A stretch of 64,000 nt of DNA from Trogon surrucura (lineage: Eukaryota; Chordata; Aves; Trogoniformes; Trogonidae): positions 119,957,161-120,021,160 of the forward strand of contig CM036618.1 in assembly GCA_020746105.1 (NCBI GenBank). Direction: 5' to 3'. Below are positions 1 to 10,700 of the stretch, one piece after another. Position numbers and translations under genes: made by a program. The notes under the pieces are model-generated. The model was not told where the DNA came from. It saw only the letters and a program-made list of their open reading frames with translations, and ran no database searches. Position 1 is the first letter of the stretch; each line of letters begins with the position of its first letter.

Positions 1-1616
1 AAACTGAACACAATACTGCATTAGCTCAATTTTTTGCACCTACAAGGATAACCCCAGAACAACAATCTGGAGTTAATGTGTGCTGGGATGACGCACGCTC
101 TTTTTGTCTTTACTGGCAGAGCTGTGTGACGCTAGGGTGAACATAAAGCAACTTTAGAGGCATCTTGGTGACCACTGTATCCCTCCCAAGTGGCAAGGTG
201 CAGGTCCATGGGCTCACTGGTGGCTGCATCGCACGACTGGCTAAGTTTCTGGCTGTTGGAAGTGATAATCTTTTGATAGTGAAGATGTTTCCGAATCGAG
301 AGACAGGCTTTGTTCCTTTAATGTAATTCTGATTTTGGTGGTTGAATTGATTTTCCATAGACGCAAACATTCTCTTATATCCATCAGCCATCTCCCATCC
401 GCTTTCCCTCGGGACTCAAGAGTTGCTTTGCTGCTAATCAAAAGAAACGGATGGCTTCTGGCAGTGCTGCAAAAACTACTCTCAAAATGAAGTAACAATT
501 CAGTCTGCTTTGCTCCAGCCTAAGCCTTAGCATTCCTCATCTCTTTAATTTTCTGTTTTAATCTCCAGGATGGGATAAAGTAGCTGTAGCCTTGTATTTC
601 AATTTAGACACATGCAGTTGTAGGATAAATGTCAGAATCTCAACTTTGCACAGTTTCTTCTGCTTTTGCAGGAACTTATTTTCTTCTATTCTTTAATTTC
701 CAAGCAACCTCCAGAAAAGCAATTACTTTTAGAAAGCAGAGTTGCAGTGGAAATAATGAAGATTATTACTGTGTTGCTAATCTAATCTCGGCTACATTGC
801 AAGTGAAAAGTGTGCTCTGTGGCATTACTTTTTTATATTGTTGTTTAATTTGACCAAATGATACATATTACAAAAAGTGATGCTTTCTTTTTTTTTTAAC
901 TAGATGCCTCAGCATTTTCATTTAAAGCTACAAAAGCCAATTTTATATATTCTTTTATTTATTTATTTAATGGAACAGGCTGCCCAGGGAAGTGATTGAA
1001 TTGCCATCCTTGGATGGAGTTGAAAGCCCTCTAGACATGGTGCTCAGGGCCATTTACAAAATAAATACTAGAGGTTTTACTATGTACATAAGTTTTAAAA
1101 AATATATGCTACACAATTTAAAGATTTTTCTTACAGATATATTTTTGCCACGTCACTGGTTTAGGTTGTCTTTGGGTTTTTTTTTTGTAATGGTGCTGCA
1201 CTTTGAGGGTTTTTTTTGATTATTCCCCGCCCCCATTTATTCATTTACTTGACACTGTAAGCTAACGATTGTGATCACTGATAAAGTTCTGTAGTGAAGA
1301 AAGTTTATTCAAGTGTTCCTGATAGATAAGTGAAGTCTTATGAATTAGTATTTCATGTGCTGAGTTAGGTGCCTTTTGCATTGGAAATTATAGAAGCTGT
1401 TTCATTTAACTCAAAGCTGTTGTAATGTGGTTTTGAGCTGTTTCTATTTTTCTATCTAAATATACTTAAAGAGCAATTACAAGTTTTATATCTTCATAAA
1501 CACGAATACCTACAATATTATATCCAGGTATCCCACTCTAAGTACAATAATTCCTATAAGAACTGTGGGAATGAACTCTAAACCAAAGCAAATTACATTT
1601 TGAAATCTCTTGGTAG
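1..1616. other. KIF16B intron with two overlapping minus-strand ORFs and a CR1 scrap
   Basis: This is upstream intron sequence. Minus-strand frames at 110-391 (93 codons) and 241-498 (85 codons) overlap and are both open, with slightly protein-like composition, but I do not recognise them and see no splice sites. T-rich stretches and a CR1 fragment at 971-1052 make up the rest. Confidence 0.4.
971..1052 (+). mobile_element. CR1 LINE fragment (sense)
   Basis: The piece begins GGAACAGGCTGCCCAGGGAA, the hallmark of the CR1 ORF2 C-terminus (WNRLPRE-like), and ends CATGGTGCTCAGGGCC. It is short and diverged, with no 3' octamer tail. Confidence 0.75.
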
Positions 1617-1775
1617 CCTGGACCAGGAAATTGAGCAGCTGAAGCAAAAAATATACGAGGGTGATGGTGGTCAGAAAGGAAGTCATGGAGCGTCAGAAGA
1701 GAGACTCTCCCATAGCGCTTCCCCGTCGAGCCCAACGAAACCGCAACCCCCCGTGGCTCCGCTGGTTGATGATAG
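1617..1775 (+). CDS. KIF16B: KIF16B coiled-coil/linker exon (left edge approximate)
   Basis: The frame reads [18 protein letters not shown] followed by a Ser/Pro-rich linker ([15 protein letters not shown]) ending in LVDD. This fits the end of the stalk coiled coil and the flexible linker before the PX region. The donor after 1775 (AG|GTAGGT) splits an Arg codon, completed by the first base of the exon at 2604. The left edge is less certain. TGGTAG at 1611-1616 is the best-looking acceptor, but the frame is open back to about 1582 (a TAA lies just upstream), so an acceptor near 1588 is also possible. Comparison with a bird KIF16B transcript would decide. Confidence 0.75.
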
Positions 1776-4700
1776 GTAGGTGACCTGCGGTTCTGCGACG
1801 CTTTGGTAGGAATGCAAATGGTAGCATTAGAGGAGAAATATTTCGAAAGATCGTTCTTCCCAGGTTGTTTTTTAATTAAATATTGCAGTGATCTGCAATT
1901 CCAGTCATCTGCAAAGAAAAATGATTTGCTGGTTTTTACATTAAGCAACCAACAGCCTAATCCTATGCATTTTGTTTTTGAAGAGTGTGTAGGCTGGAAT
2001 GTAATAAAATTGGTTTTGCATTTACTCTTAACCTTTCTATATGGTATTGCTTTACGTACACATAAAACAACCAAGTAAATGAAATTGTCTTAAGCGTTTT
2101 CAAATAAGACAGCAGCCTGGCACCGCTTAAAATCTTATTTCATCTCTGTTTTTTTTTACACTTACACGTGCGTTTGTTGATATCGGCTCTTGGAACATGC
2201 CTTCTGTTTGAAGACCAACCCTTTGTTAGCCCAAGTTGCCGATACCACAAAAGTGCTCAAAGCAAACCATGAAGTAACTGAAGATGCGACCGTAACCTTC
2301 CATTTCTTCTTCATCGCTCTCACCCTTACTGCCACGTGTCCCTAGAGCTGTGCACGTAGCAGTGGCTTAACCCGTGGTCCATTAAACTGTCTAATTGCGA
2401 TAACGAATTGTTAACCTTTGCCTGTTACGTGAACGCTTGCTCCAAGTCTGTACTCTTTGAGGAAGGATAAAACTGGTCCCACGTTAAACCTGCCAATTTA
2501 GAGTCGTGCAGTACTTAAGGTTTGTAAGCGTTTCAACGAGGCCTTTAGCCTATCTTGATTTTTATCTAAGAATATAATTTCCCCCCCTCCCTATATCTTA
2601 AAGGATAAATGCCTTTATTGAACAAGAAGTGCAGAGAAGGCTCCAGAATATTCATCATAAAGCTGAGGATAATGATGTTAGCCTGGCCTGGTCTACAGAA
2701 GGTTTAAAGGTGAGCAGAGACGAGTAGGAAATCCTGACCTTCAATTCTCCAAGTGTAACCACTGACTTAGTTTTGCTCTTCCATAATTTTAATGTTTTTC
2801 TATGTTAACTTAATTTTAATTTACCAAAAAAAGTGAACAGTAAACCAGGGGTATCAGTTTTAGATTTTGATAAATTTTTTTTTCCAACTGGGTGTTTTAT
2901 GCTTTGGATTTTATTTTTTTTTTTCAGGAAAAAGTGTGTAAATGGCAATAGGAAGCTTGCATATAAAATAAACTTATTAATTTTATAAAATATGTTGATA
3001 ATACTCTGTCCAGAAGATTGGTAATTGTTTATACTTGCAAACAAGCACTCATTTAAAAACTGGTGATAAAATTATTCCAAAGACTGGGTTGATTGACTTC
3101 TAAGCCAGTGGTTTAATACATATCAGTAAGTTAATAGTAGTTATTAAAAAAAAAAAGTCTCTTCCTATGAATAGTTTTAATTGAACTTAAAAAAGAAAGG
3201 CACTCTTTGTAATAATCACCTCTACCTTTTTTTGTTCTTAGGATAATGGGAGGCTTAATAATGGTACTGTTCAACGCAAGCTGAAGTACGAGGTAGGTCG
3301 TAATTTGTCAGAATGAAATGGTTGTCTTAAATTATGGCATGCCCTGTAATTAACTTTCTTAATGTTTAGCTGCATAATTAGAATTTTGAATTCGCAGCAA
3401 GATTAATGGCTAACGCAGACAGCAGTGCATTTTGCCGGCTGGAATTCAAGTGATTGTCTTCAGATTGGGTGTAGCTTTTTCCTTATTTAAAAGGTGTGGT
3501 GTTACTGTGGTTCTTTTCTTCCTTGTTTCGTCACAATTCTTAATTTGGTGGAACAGTATCCCTTTCCTGATTTTTAGACGATCAAAGTGTTTAGTGAGGA
3601 GAGGTTGGCTGAAGGCAGAAGACCACACTCTTGACTCGCAATGAACTACTGTAAGGGTGTTTCTGATTAGCAAGTAGCATTGGGCAAATCTGCTTTTGTC
3701 ACGAAGGATTCATACATGTATTTTTAAACTGAGGCTTTTTTACTTGGTAAGTCAGTCCTAAATACCTTTATGGATTTAACCCTAATAGTAGGAGGGCTGC
3801 AACACCTCTCACTTGGATGTTTTTTGACTTTTATACTGTTATTTTTAAGCTGTGTTGGATGTTTTATGCTATCTTGGATAGTATGGGATTACTTTTTTTT
3901 GTGCCCGTGTGGAAAAGTACTAAAGGGTTTATAAATTTCTGCATCCTCCTTTGACTTTCTGGTGGTTTTCAAGTAGAGCAAATATAAACCAAGTGAAACG
4001 GATACTGTACAAAGAAAAAGCAGTGGTGGGCTGGGAAGATCAACCATTCCTGAATCAGACCTCAATCAATTCTGTTGGATTTTCGGTCTTTTAATTTGGA
4101 GAGATTGCACGAAACGAATCAAAATCAATCCTGGATTTAAGAAAAGTTCAAATCAGAAGTTTTTTTTAAAGATGTTTCTATTTTCTTCTTTTGAAATTTT
4201 CAACAGAAAAATCAACAGTGGCAGCCACATCATGGCTTTCCGCTTATGTCTAAGGATGGCAATTGTACTTCTGAGTTGTGTGGAGAAAACACAGGAGTCA
4301 GAGACCATAAAAGACAGAAGGAATATACAGAGATGTGGGATTTATTTTCCGGTTCTGGAAGAGTTACCTCCTCTTTTACATCAGAGAACGCATTTGAGAA
4401 TGAAAGGAGCAAATCGAAACAGGAGAGCTTTGCTTGTCGTTGTGGTGTCAAAAGTAGTTTAATTCATTCTAAAAATGTTCATACTTTTAAGAGCAAGAAT
4501 GTTTCCTGTCAGAATGTTTCATCTACACCTCTACAAAGTCATGACTTAAATAATGTGGCTTATTCTCTCTGCAAGGTTGAAAATTTCAGTCATTTTGACG
4601 ATAAAATAATGACTTCTCCAGATTGTGGCAGCTCAAGAACTGAATCTCATTGTTCCCACTCGCAACAGCTGTCTCCTGTAGGCTCCTTAATGGGCGCTAA

Positions 4701-7700
4701 CGATCAGGCTGACTTTAACAGCATATCGTGCCTTCTCTTTTTGCAGTCTAATGTGCAGTCTGAAAGAATGACTTGTGAAGAAAACAACCCAGTTAAGATG
4801 GTGCACCCAGCAATCGAAGGCCAGTCTAGTAATTCCCAGCTTCCAACGCAAAAAGCCTCTGACTTGATTTCTTTTAAGTCAGTAGCTTCTCATTTTGATG
4901 TGAGCCCGGAGCACACCTACGGTTTGGGCCATCTTTTCAGTAAGCTCTCCTGCCTCTGCAAAGATACCAGTAGCCAGTTGCTCAACAGCACGGTGGTTTC
5001 TAAACAAATTAGGGAGTTGGGAAGTTGGTGTGACAGAAGCGAGAGATATGCACAAGCGGTGTCGTTAATAAAAAACCTGCCGTTTGTGAGAAACTTGCAA
5101 ATAAATGTTTTGTTCAAGTCAGATGTGAATCAAGACGCGTCCCGCTGTGCTGATGTCGGAGATCATGCTGAAAAGGTCTTTCAGCCTGAGTCCCCTGTGC
5201 AAGAGACAGTCCCGATGCGCGTAAGCGCAGAAATCTCCGATACCCCTGCGAGAAAGCCCTCTGAAGGAGTTGTGTGCTGTTGTAAACATGAAGAGCTGGA
5301 GAACAGTCTTGTGTTAAGACAGAAATTTGTGCATTTTCCTGATGTCCTTTTGAAGCTTCAAGTCTGTTCTCTGGAAAAATTGTTGGAGTTTTTGACTCGT
5401 GCCTTACCTCAAATTTGCGTCAGGATGGAGGAGTTGAAAGGTGTCTATTGGTTCGCCGTTGGCAATTGCAAAAAACCCGATCCAGAACCTGCTTGCTTGC
5501 TTTTGTTCAGCTCCGTTCTCTATGTTGTTTCATCAGTCGATCAGGACGTCTGCCAGAATTCCTTGGCGATGTTCCATGAGGTTCCCATCCTCACGATAAA
5601 GGAGATTCAAGTTGGCTTTGCCGGACAGAGCATTAGTCTCCTGTGTTCTGCTGAAGACGGTTTACTCACAATATTTACCTACAACAAGCATTTCACTCAA
5701 AGACTTTGCCATGACATAATGAGCGTTCTGGCTTCTACAACGGAAGACGCTGTTCATCTAAACCACCAGCTCTTGAAAGATGATCTGATGCGGATTTCCC
5801 TTGACTGGACGTCAGAAGTAAATGACTTAGTTTTTTCAAACGGAGTACGGTTGTCCTGCAAATTTGTAACTGACTTGGCTGATCTGGTTTACTTACTCCA
5901 TGAGAATATGGGAAGGATTAAACCTTCCTTAGGTGACGTTCAAGTGCTGCTGTATAGCTCAGTGAAAGTAGGCTGTGCTGAACAGGCTGCATATAGGGCT
6001 CTTGTCCTTACAGCGACCCATATCGGTCTCTTAAGGGAAAATAACGACTTGTATCCCGCACCCGACTCTCTGGACGCTTCATGCCAGCGATCCCGTTTTG
6101 ACAGCCTTCAGTTATACAGTTTAAATGATATCCGCTGTGTACTTCTACCAGACAAAGAGGATTTCACAAAAATTGAGCTTGTGTTTTCTAGAAGGAGCGA
6201 GTTTGGATCTGATTCAGGAACTGGTTTTTCTAAATGCCGCGGAAAAGGAAGAAACGCTCAGCTGACAGTCGTCCCATCACTTCTTCAAAGCAGTTTGCGT
6301 ATCCCCTCGGAAATCTGGAAATTAACATTCAGTTCAAGTGAAGAAGCCATTTGGCTAATTATGCATCTGACTAGGTGTTGAAATCCAAATACGTTTAGAT
6401 ACATTCCAAATAAGAGGCTAATGAATATTGATAAAATATTTTTTAAAAATTTTTTATTTAATCTAGAGGGAAAAGAGTCCTTTGAGCCTGTAAGGGAATA
6501 CCATAGGGTGTGTACACACATCTTGGCAAAAATCATTACTACTTGAGTGCCTGATTTTTGTGGGTCTCTGATAGGCTGTACATATGTTTCCTTGGGAAAG
6601 TGAGGAAATACATGTTACATGGTAGGTGGATCAAAACTAGAATTACAGCTGTGTCTTCTGATGCCCATTTTGGCTGTGTTTCCTGGCTTGCTGCAGCTAC
6701 TGTGTGTCTTCATTAATGTCTTCCTTGATTGCCTTTTCCTCAATCTTTCTGAGTATCTATGGTTTTGATGATTCTCATTTAGTTTGTGCCCTTGATCTCA
6801 GTATTTCAAAACATCTGTAGTACTTTTTTTTTAAACCTTACTTTCACTGTGTGCTCTTAATACTAAGGATGTTTGTAACTTTTGTACTTAAAATTTTGGC
6901 AAGAGTGACAATTCTCTGCTGCTTCAGAGTTTTGCATTTAAGGATTATTGCAGTCTTGCATTGAAGCTTGTCACGAGTGCAAAAGGAGTTGTGTTTGGCT
7001 TAGAATAAGTGTTTTGGCTGAGTTACCAGGAACTGATGGATTTGCCACATCTCATTTTCCTGGGTTTCCCCTCTTTGCCTCAGGCTAAGAGAGTGTAGAC
7101 TATGTGGAAGCGGTGAGATAGAACAAGAAGAATGCAGAGAACTTCCAGTATTCTTCTTAGATTTCCCCCTCCCCTCATTTTCTTGCAGGGAAACAATGCG
7201 TGGATTAGAGTCATTCGTATTTATTTTGCCCAAAAAGTTAACTTGTACTCCTCGGCGTTAGACGGAGTCCTTATGTTCCCCTGATGTGGGTGTTTAAGGA
7301 AAATGTGCTGTGAAAGTGAACCTGGTTAAAGGTTGTAAAGAGACACTGGTTGTGCTTTAAATAGCATTTCAACCTTTGGTCACGCTACTGTGTGGTCAGG
7401 CAAGTGTTTTGGGGTTTATCATCTGTGTACTTGTTTCTCACACCGTTAAATGCGTAGTTAGTAGCTGGAGATAGTAAGTTTAGATCTAGAGTTCTCTCCG
7501 TGTAGTGTGCTGGCCTCACTTTCCCCTTTTTCCTGCTTGCTTACTAATGGTGGTGTCGATGCTCTGAGACTGCGTCTCTTACAGTCTCTTTAATATTACA
7601 CTCCAAGAAATAATTGAGCTGTTGAACATTAGTAGAAGATTTCATAGAATCATAGAACAATTCAGGTTGGAATAGACCCTTGGGATCATCGAGTCCAACC

Positions 7701-10700
7701 ACTAACCCTACACTACAACCATTAACCCTACACTACAAGTTCACCCCTAAGCCATATCCCCCAACACCACATCTCAGCGACACTCAAACACATCCAGGGA
7801 TGGCGACTCCACCCCCTCCCCAGGCAGTCTGTTCCAGTGTCTGACCACTCCTTCCGTGAAGAATTTCTTCCTAATGGCCAGTTTCCCTTAGCTGAGGCTT
7901 GCTTAGTACAGAGTTAGTCTTTACCAGATACCCCTGACAGATGTTCAAATAATAAATAAGCTCTTGTCTCCCATTTTTTATTTTTTTTCTTTGCAAAGGG
8001 AGCTGAATACCTTTTAAATCCTGTTGCTTGAATATGCCATCTGCCTTCTTTGAGGAAGATGGTCCTTGGCAGAAAAAGCAGTGGTATCTCATCTGAAATT
8101 CTGAATTCTGTAAGCATATTGCCGGTAGAGGTGCAATCTTTTACTAGACGGAGTTAGACTTCAGTCTCTCTGCTGGTATAAGAACATTTCCCATTTGTTC
8201 TTACCATATGTTAAGGCAGGATAATGTCATTCGTGTGGGATTTAAAAAGAAATTACTTGCGTTGGATGGGGAAGTTGTGTCTGGAAGGCTAAACGCTGGT
8301 TTGGATAGAGAATTATGGTTGTTTTTTCTTCTTTACCGTAAGACAATTTTCGAGTGCATCGAGGAAGGAAAAGAATGCGTCACGTTATTTTGAGTTAGGG
8401 TTTTGGGTTCTGACATAAAAAAGCGTGTACGGATATCTCGCAGAACGTGGAGCAGACGGTGTGATTGTGGGTTGGAGCGTAACCTCATGTCGATCCAGTT
8501 CAAGAGCGGGTCCCTCATTGACCTCCCCAAGGCATTTCTTCTGAGCCTTGCAAAAAATTACCGTTGAGCGGCGCTGTCTGGGAGGGTTGTCTTAAACCAA
8601 GCAATTTCTGCAACTAATTCCTTTTCGGATTGTACCCCGGGCTTAAATGTTTGTGCGTGTTGTGTTCCTGATAACGTGGTTTTCCACTTCTGTTTGTTTT
8701 CAAATCTGACTTGGTGAATATTCTGCGATTTCATAAAAAATGACTTCACAGCAATATCTTTTATTATACTGTAAATTAAACGTAGCGTAATGATCGATGT
8801 TTGTGAATATCAAAACATTATTTAATGTGTCAGGATGTGGTTTTTTTGTAACACTTTGAGATTATTTTCATCTCTGACTATTAGCTGTTTGTAATAGCTC
8901 TCTGAAAATGACTGCCAATAAATTACATGTTGACAGAGGTGGCTTTAAGAGTGACTTTCTGGTTTTATTGCTGTTTTAAAACAGATGATATTGTTGTCAA
9001 GGCAATGAACTCCTCTTTCCCCCAAGGAAAGAATTGCTTATGTTTCTGTGCTCCAGAAATGAGTTTTAGTTGAAGAACCAGTAACGTGGAGAGAAGTGAA
9101 AGAAGGGCAGAATGGAGAGGAGAAAATATTTGTTGTGTTAAACAAAGGTCACTAAAAATATTTTCCAGTTTAAACATGAACTCTTTTATGTTTACACAAA
9201 AAAAAAAAGAAGGAAGCTTGCGGAAAGTTAGTTAATTGGAGCTAAAATTCACTTTCTTTGTATTTTCTTTATCACTGCTCTTAATGCTAACGTTAAGGCA
9301 AGTGACATTGCATTTCTAATTGACTGGTAATGAAATAACAGCCTCCCTTTCTTGAGAGCTAGGTGAGGATGTCAGAAAGCTCTCTCTGCTCAGAGGGGCG
9401 TTGAGGAATGAGTTTCAAACTTTTCTCCTGCTCCTGCACAGCGTCACGTGCGCTGGAAGTCACCAGGAGTTGCTCCAAGTGTCAGCGAGCAGCCATGTGA
9501 GCCATATTCGTGTTTGGAAAGCTGCTGGTCAGAGAAATGTACCCTTATTACAAATACCATTTTTTTAGATGTCTTGTCCAGACCATGTAAATTTTGTCAT
9601 AGTTGAGTTTTCTGTTAGATATTATTTAAAGAAGGTAGTGGGATACTGTTCTGGCAGTGGATTGCTGTATTACCTAGAACTTAATTATAAAGTGAGTTGG
9701 GATTTTTGAAGTCAAAGATTTTTCCGAATTGCCTTAATCCCCTGCAGCTGTGCATGGTATTGTAAATAGGCTTGTTATGTAATGATAAAGGAATACGAAA
9801 AATACGGCTCACTGTGAAGGCTTGATTCATTCATTCTTTTTTTTTTAAAGAATATTAACACAGAGTCTTCTGCTTTCCCTTGGTTTTGGTATCTAAGTTG
9901 AAAATGCCTTTTCAAGACAAAACAATGTTCTTGAGGACGCTTAAGTTTTTCATGCCCAGCAAAACTCTAGGGCTTACCTATAAAAGGACATCCGTTTTGG
10001 TTTTCAAATAATTCCTTCATTTTAGAAGAAACTTCTGCCTCCTCCATGCTCTGTTTCCCTGCTCTTCTGGCCAAGGACGTTTTCTCATTTTTAGTGAAGT
10101 TCTTTTCTTTTTTTCCTTACGTAGTGATTTTGGTTTTCCTTTGTTCTCCCTATTTGGTACGCACATGGAAGCGGATGGTCTGTCGTTCACTGGGAGCAAA
10201 TCCGGATGACCTAAAGGAGCCAATTAAAATTAGTATTCCACGCTATGTCCTGTGTGGGCAGGGAAAGGATGAACACTACGAGTTTGAAATAAAGGTAAGT
10301 GCTTTTCAGTTGCTTCTCCTTAGTGTCTGGGGCTTCTGTACAGATGTTGCTTGTGTTTGTACAAAAGTAGCATCGCAGTAATGATAATAGAAAAATGCCT
10401 TTTGCTTGAAACTAAACAATTCCTCTATCCAACTGTCGGTGTGTGCTGTGACAGCATCACAGTTAGTGAAGATGGAAATGGCAGCTGCAAATATACCTGC
10501 AGATTCCAGAATTCACCTTACTAACCCCAGTGAAATGTAGCTTTTCTTCCACCAAGTGCGATTTTTGGTTCCCTTTCTGTTGTCTGAGTGGTCTCGGTGC
10601 TGTTAATTAAGAGAGGTTGTGAGAAGGCGTGCGCGGTAGAGGACACTATCAAGACAGATCTTACACAGGAGGTTGGTGGTCAGAACTCTTGGGGTGAGCA

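Larger units (their letters stand above)
6382..8922 (+). other. KIF16B: Probable 3' UTR of the alternative terminal exon
   Basis: After the stop at 6381 no coding exon is visible. The first canonical AATAAA is at 7951-7956, followed by a T-rich stretch. A second AATAAA at 8917-8922 is followed by GT/T-rich sequence, with ATTAAA at 8775-8780. If the terminal exon is real, its UTR is about 1.6 or 2.5 kb long and includes an antisense CR1 fragment at 7642-7885. Transcript ends cannot be confirmed from sequence alone. Confidence 0.4.
3293..10171. other. KIF16B intron containing the alternative terminal exon
   Basis: Apart from the exon at 4207-6381, its likely UTR and a CR1 fragment at 7642-7885, this interval is unique AT-rich sequence with short runs of T or A (for example near 9185 and 9840). 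I see no other coding segment. Confidence 0.5.

Noticed and set aside
1538-2074. 178-codon minus-strand ORF
   Set aside because: It is antisense to the KIF16B exon at 1617-1775 and the following intron and has no recognisable protein features.
4246-6381. An independent single-exon gene starting at the Met at 4246
   Set aside because: The frame continues upstream without a stop to a strong splice acceptor at 4206 and is in phase with the previous KIF16B exon. No promoter-like sequence is visible.
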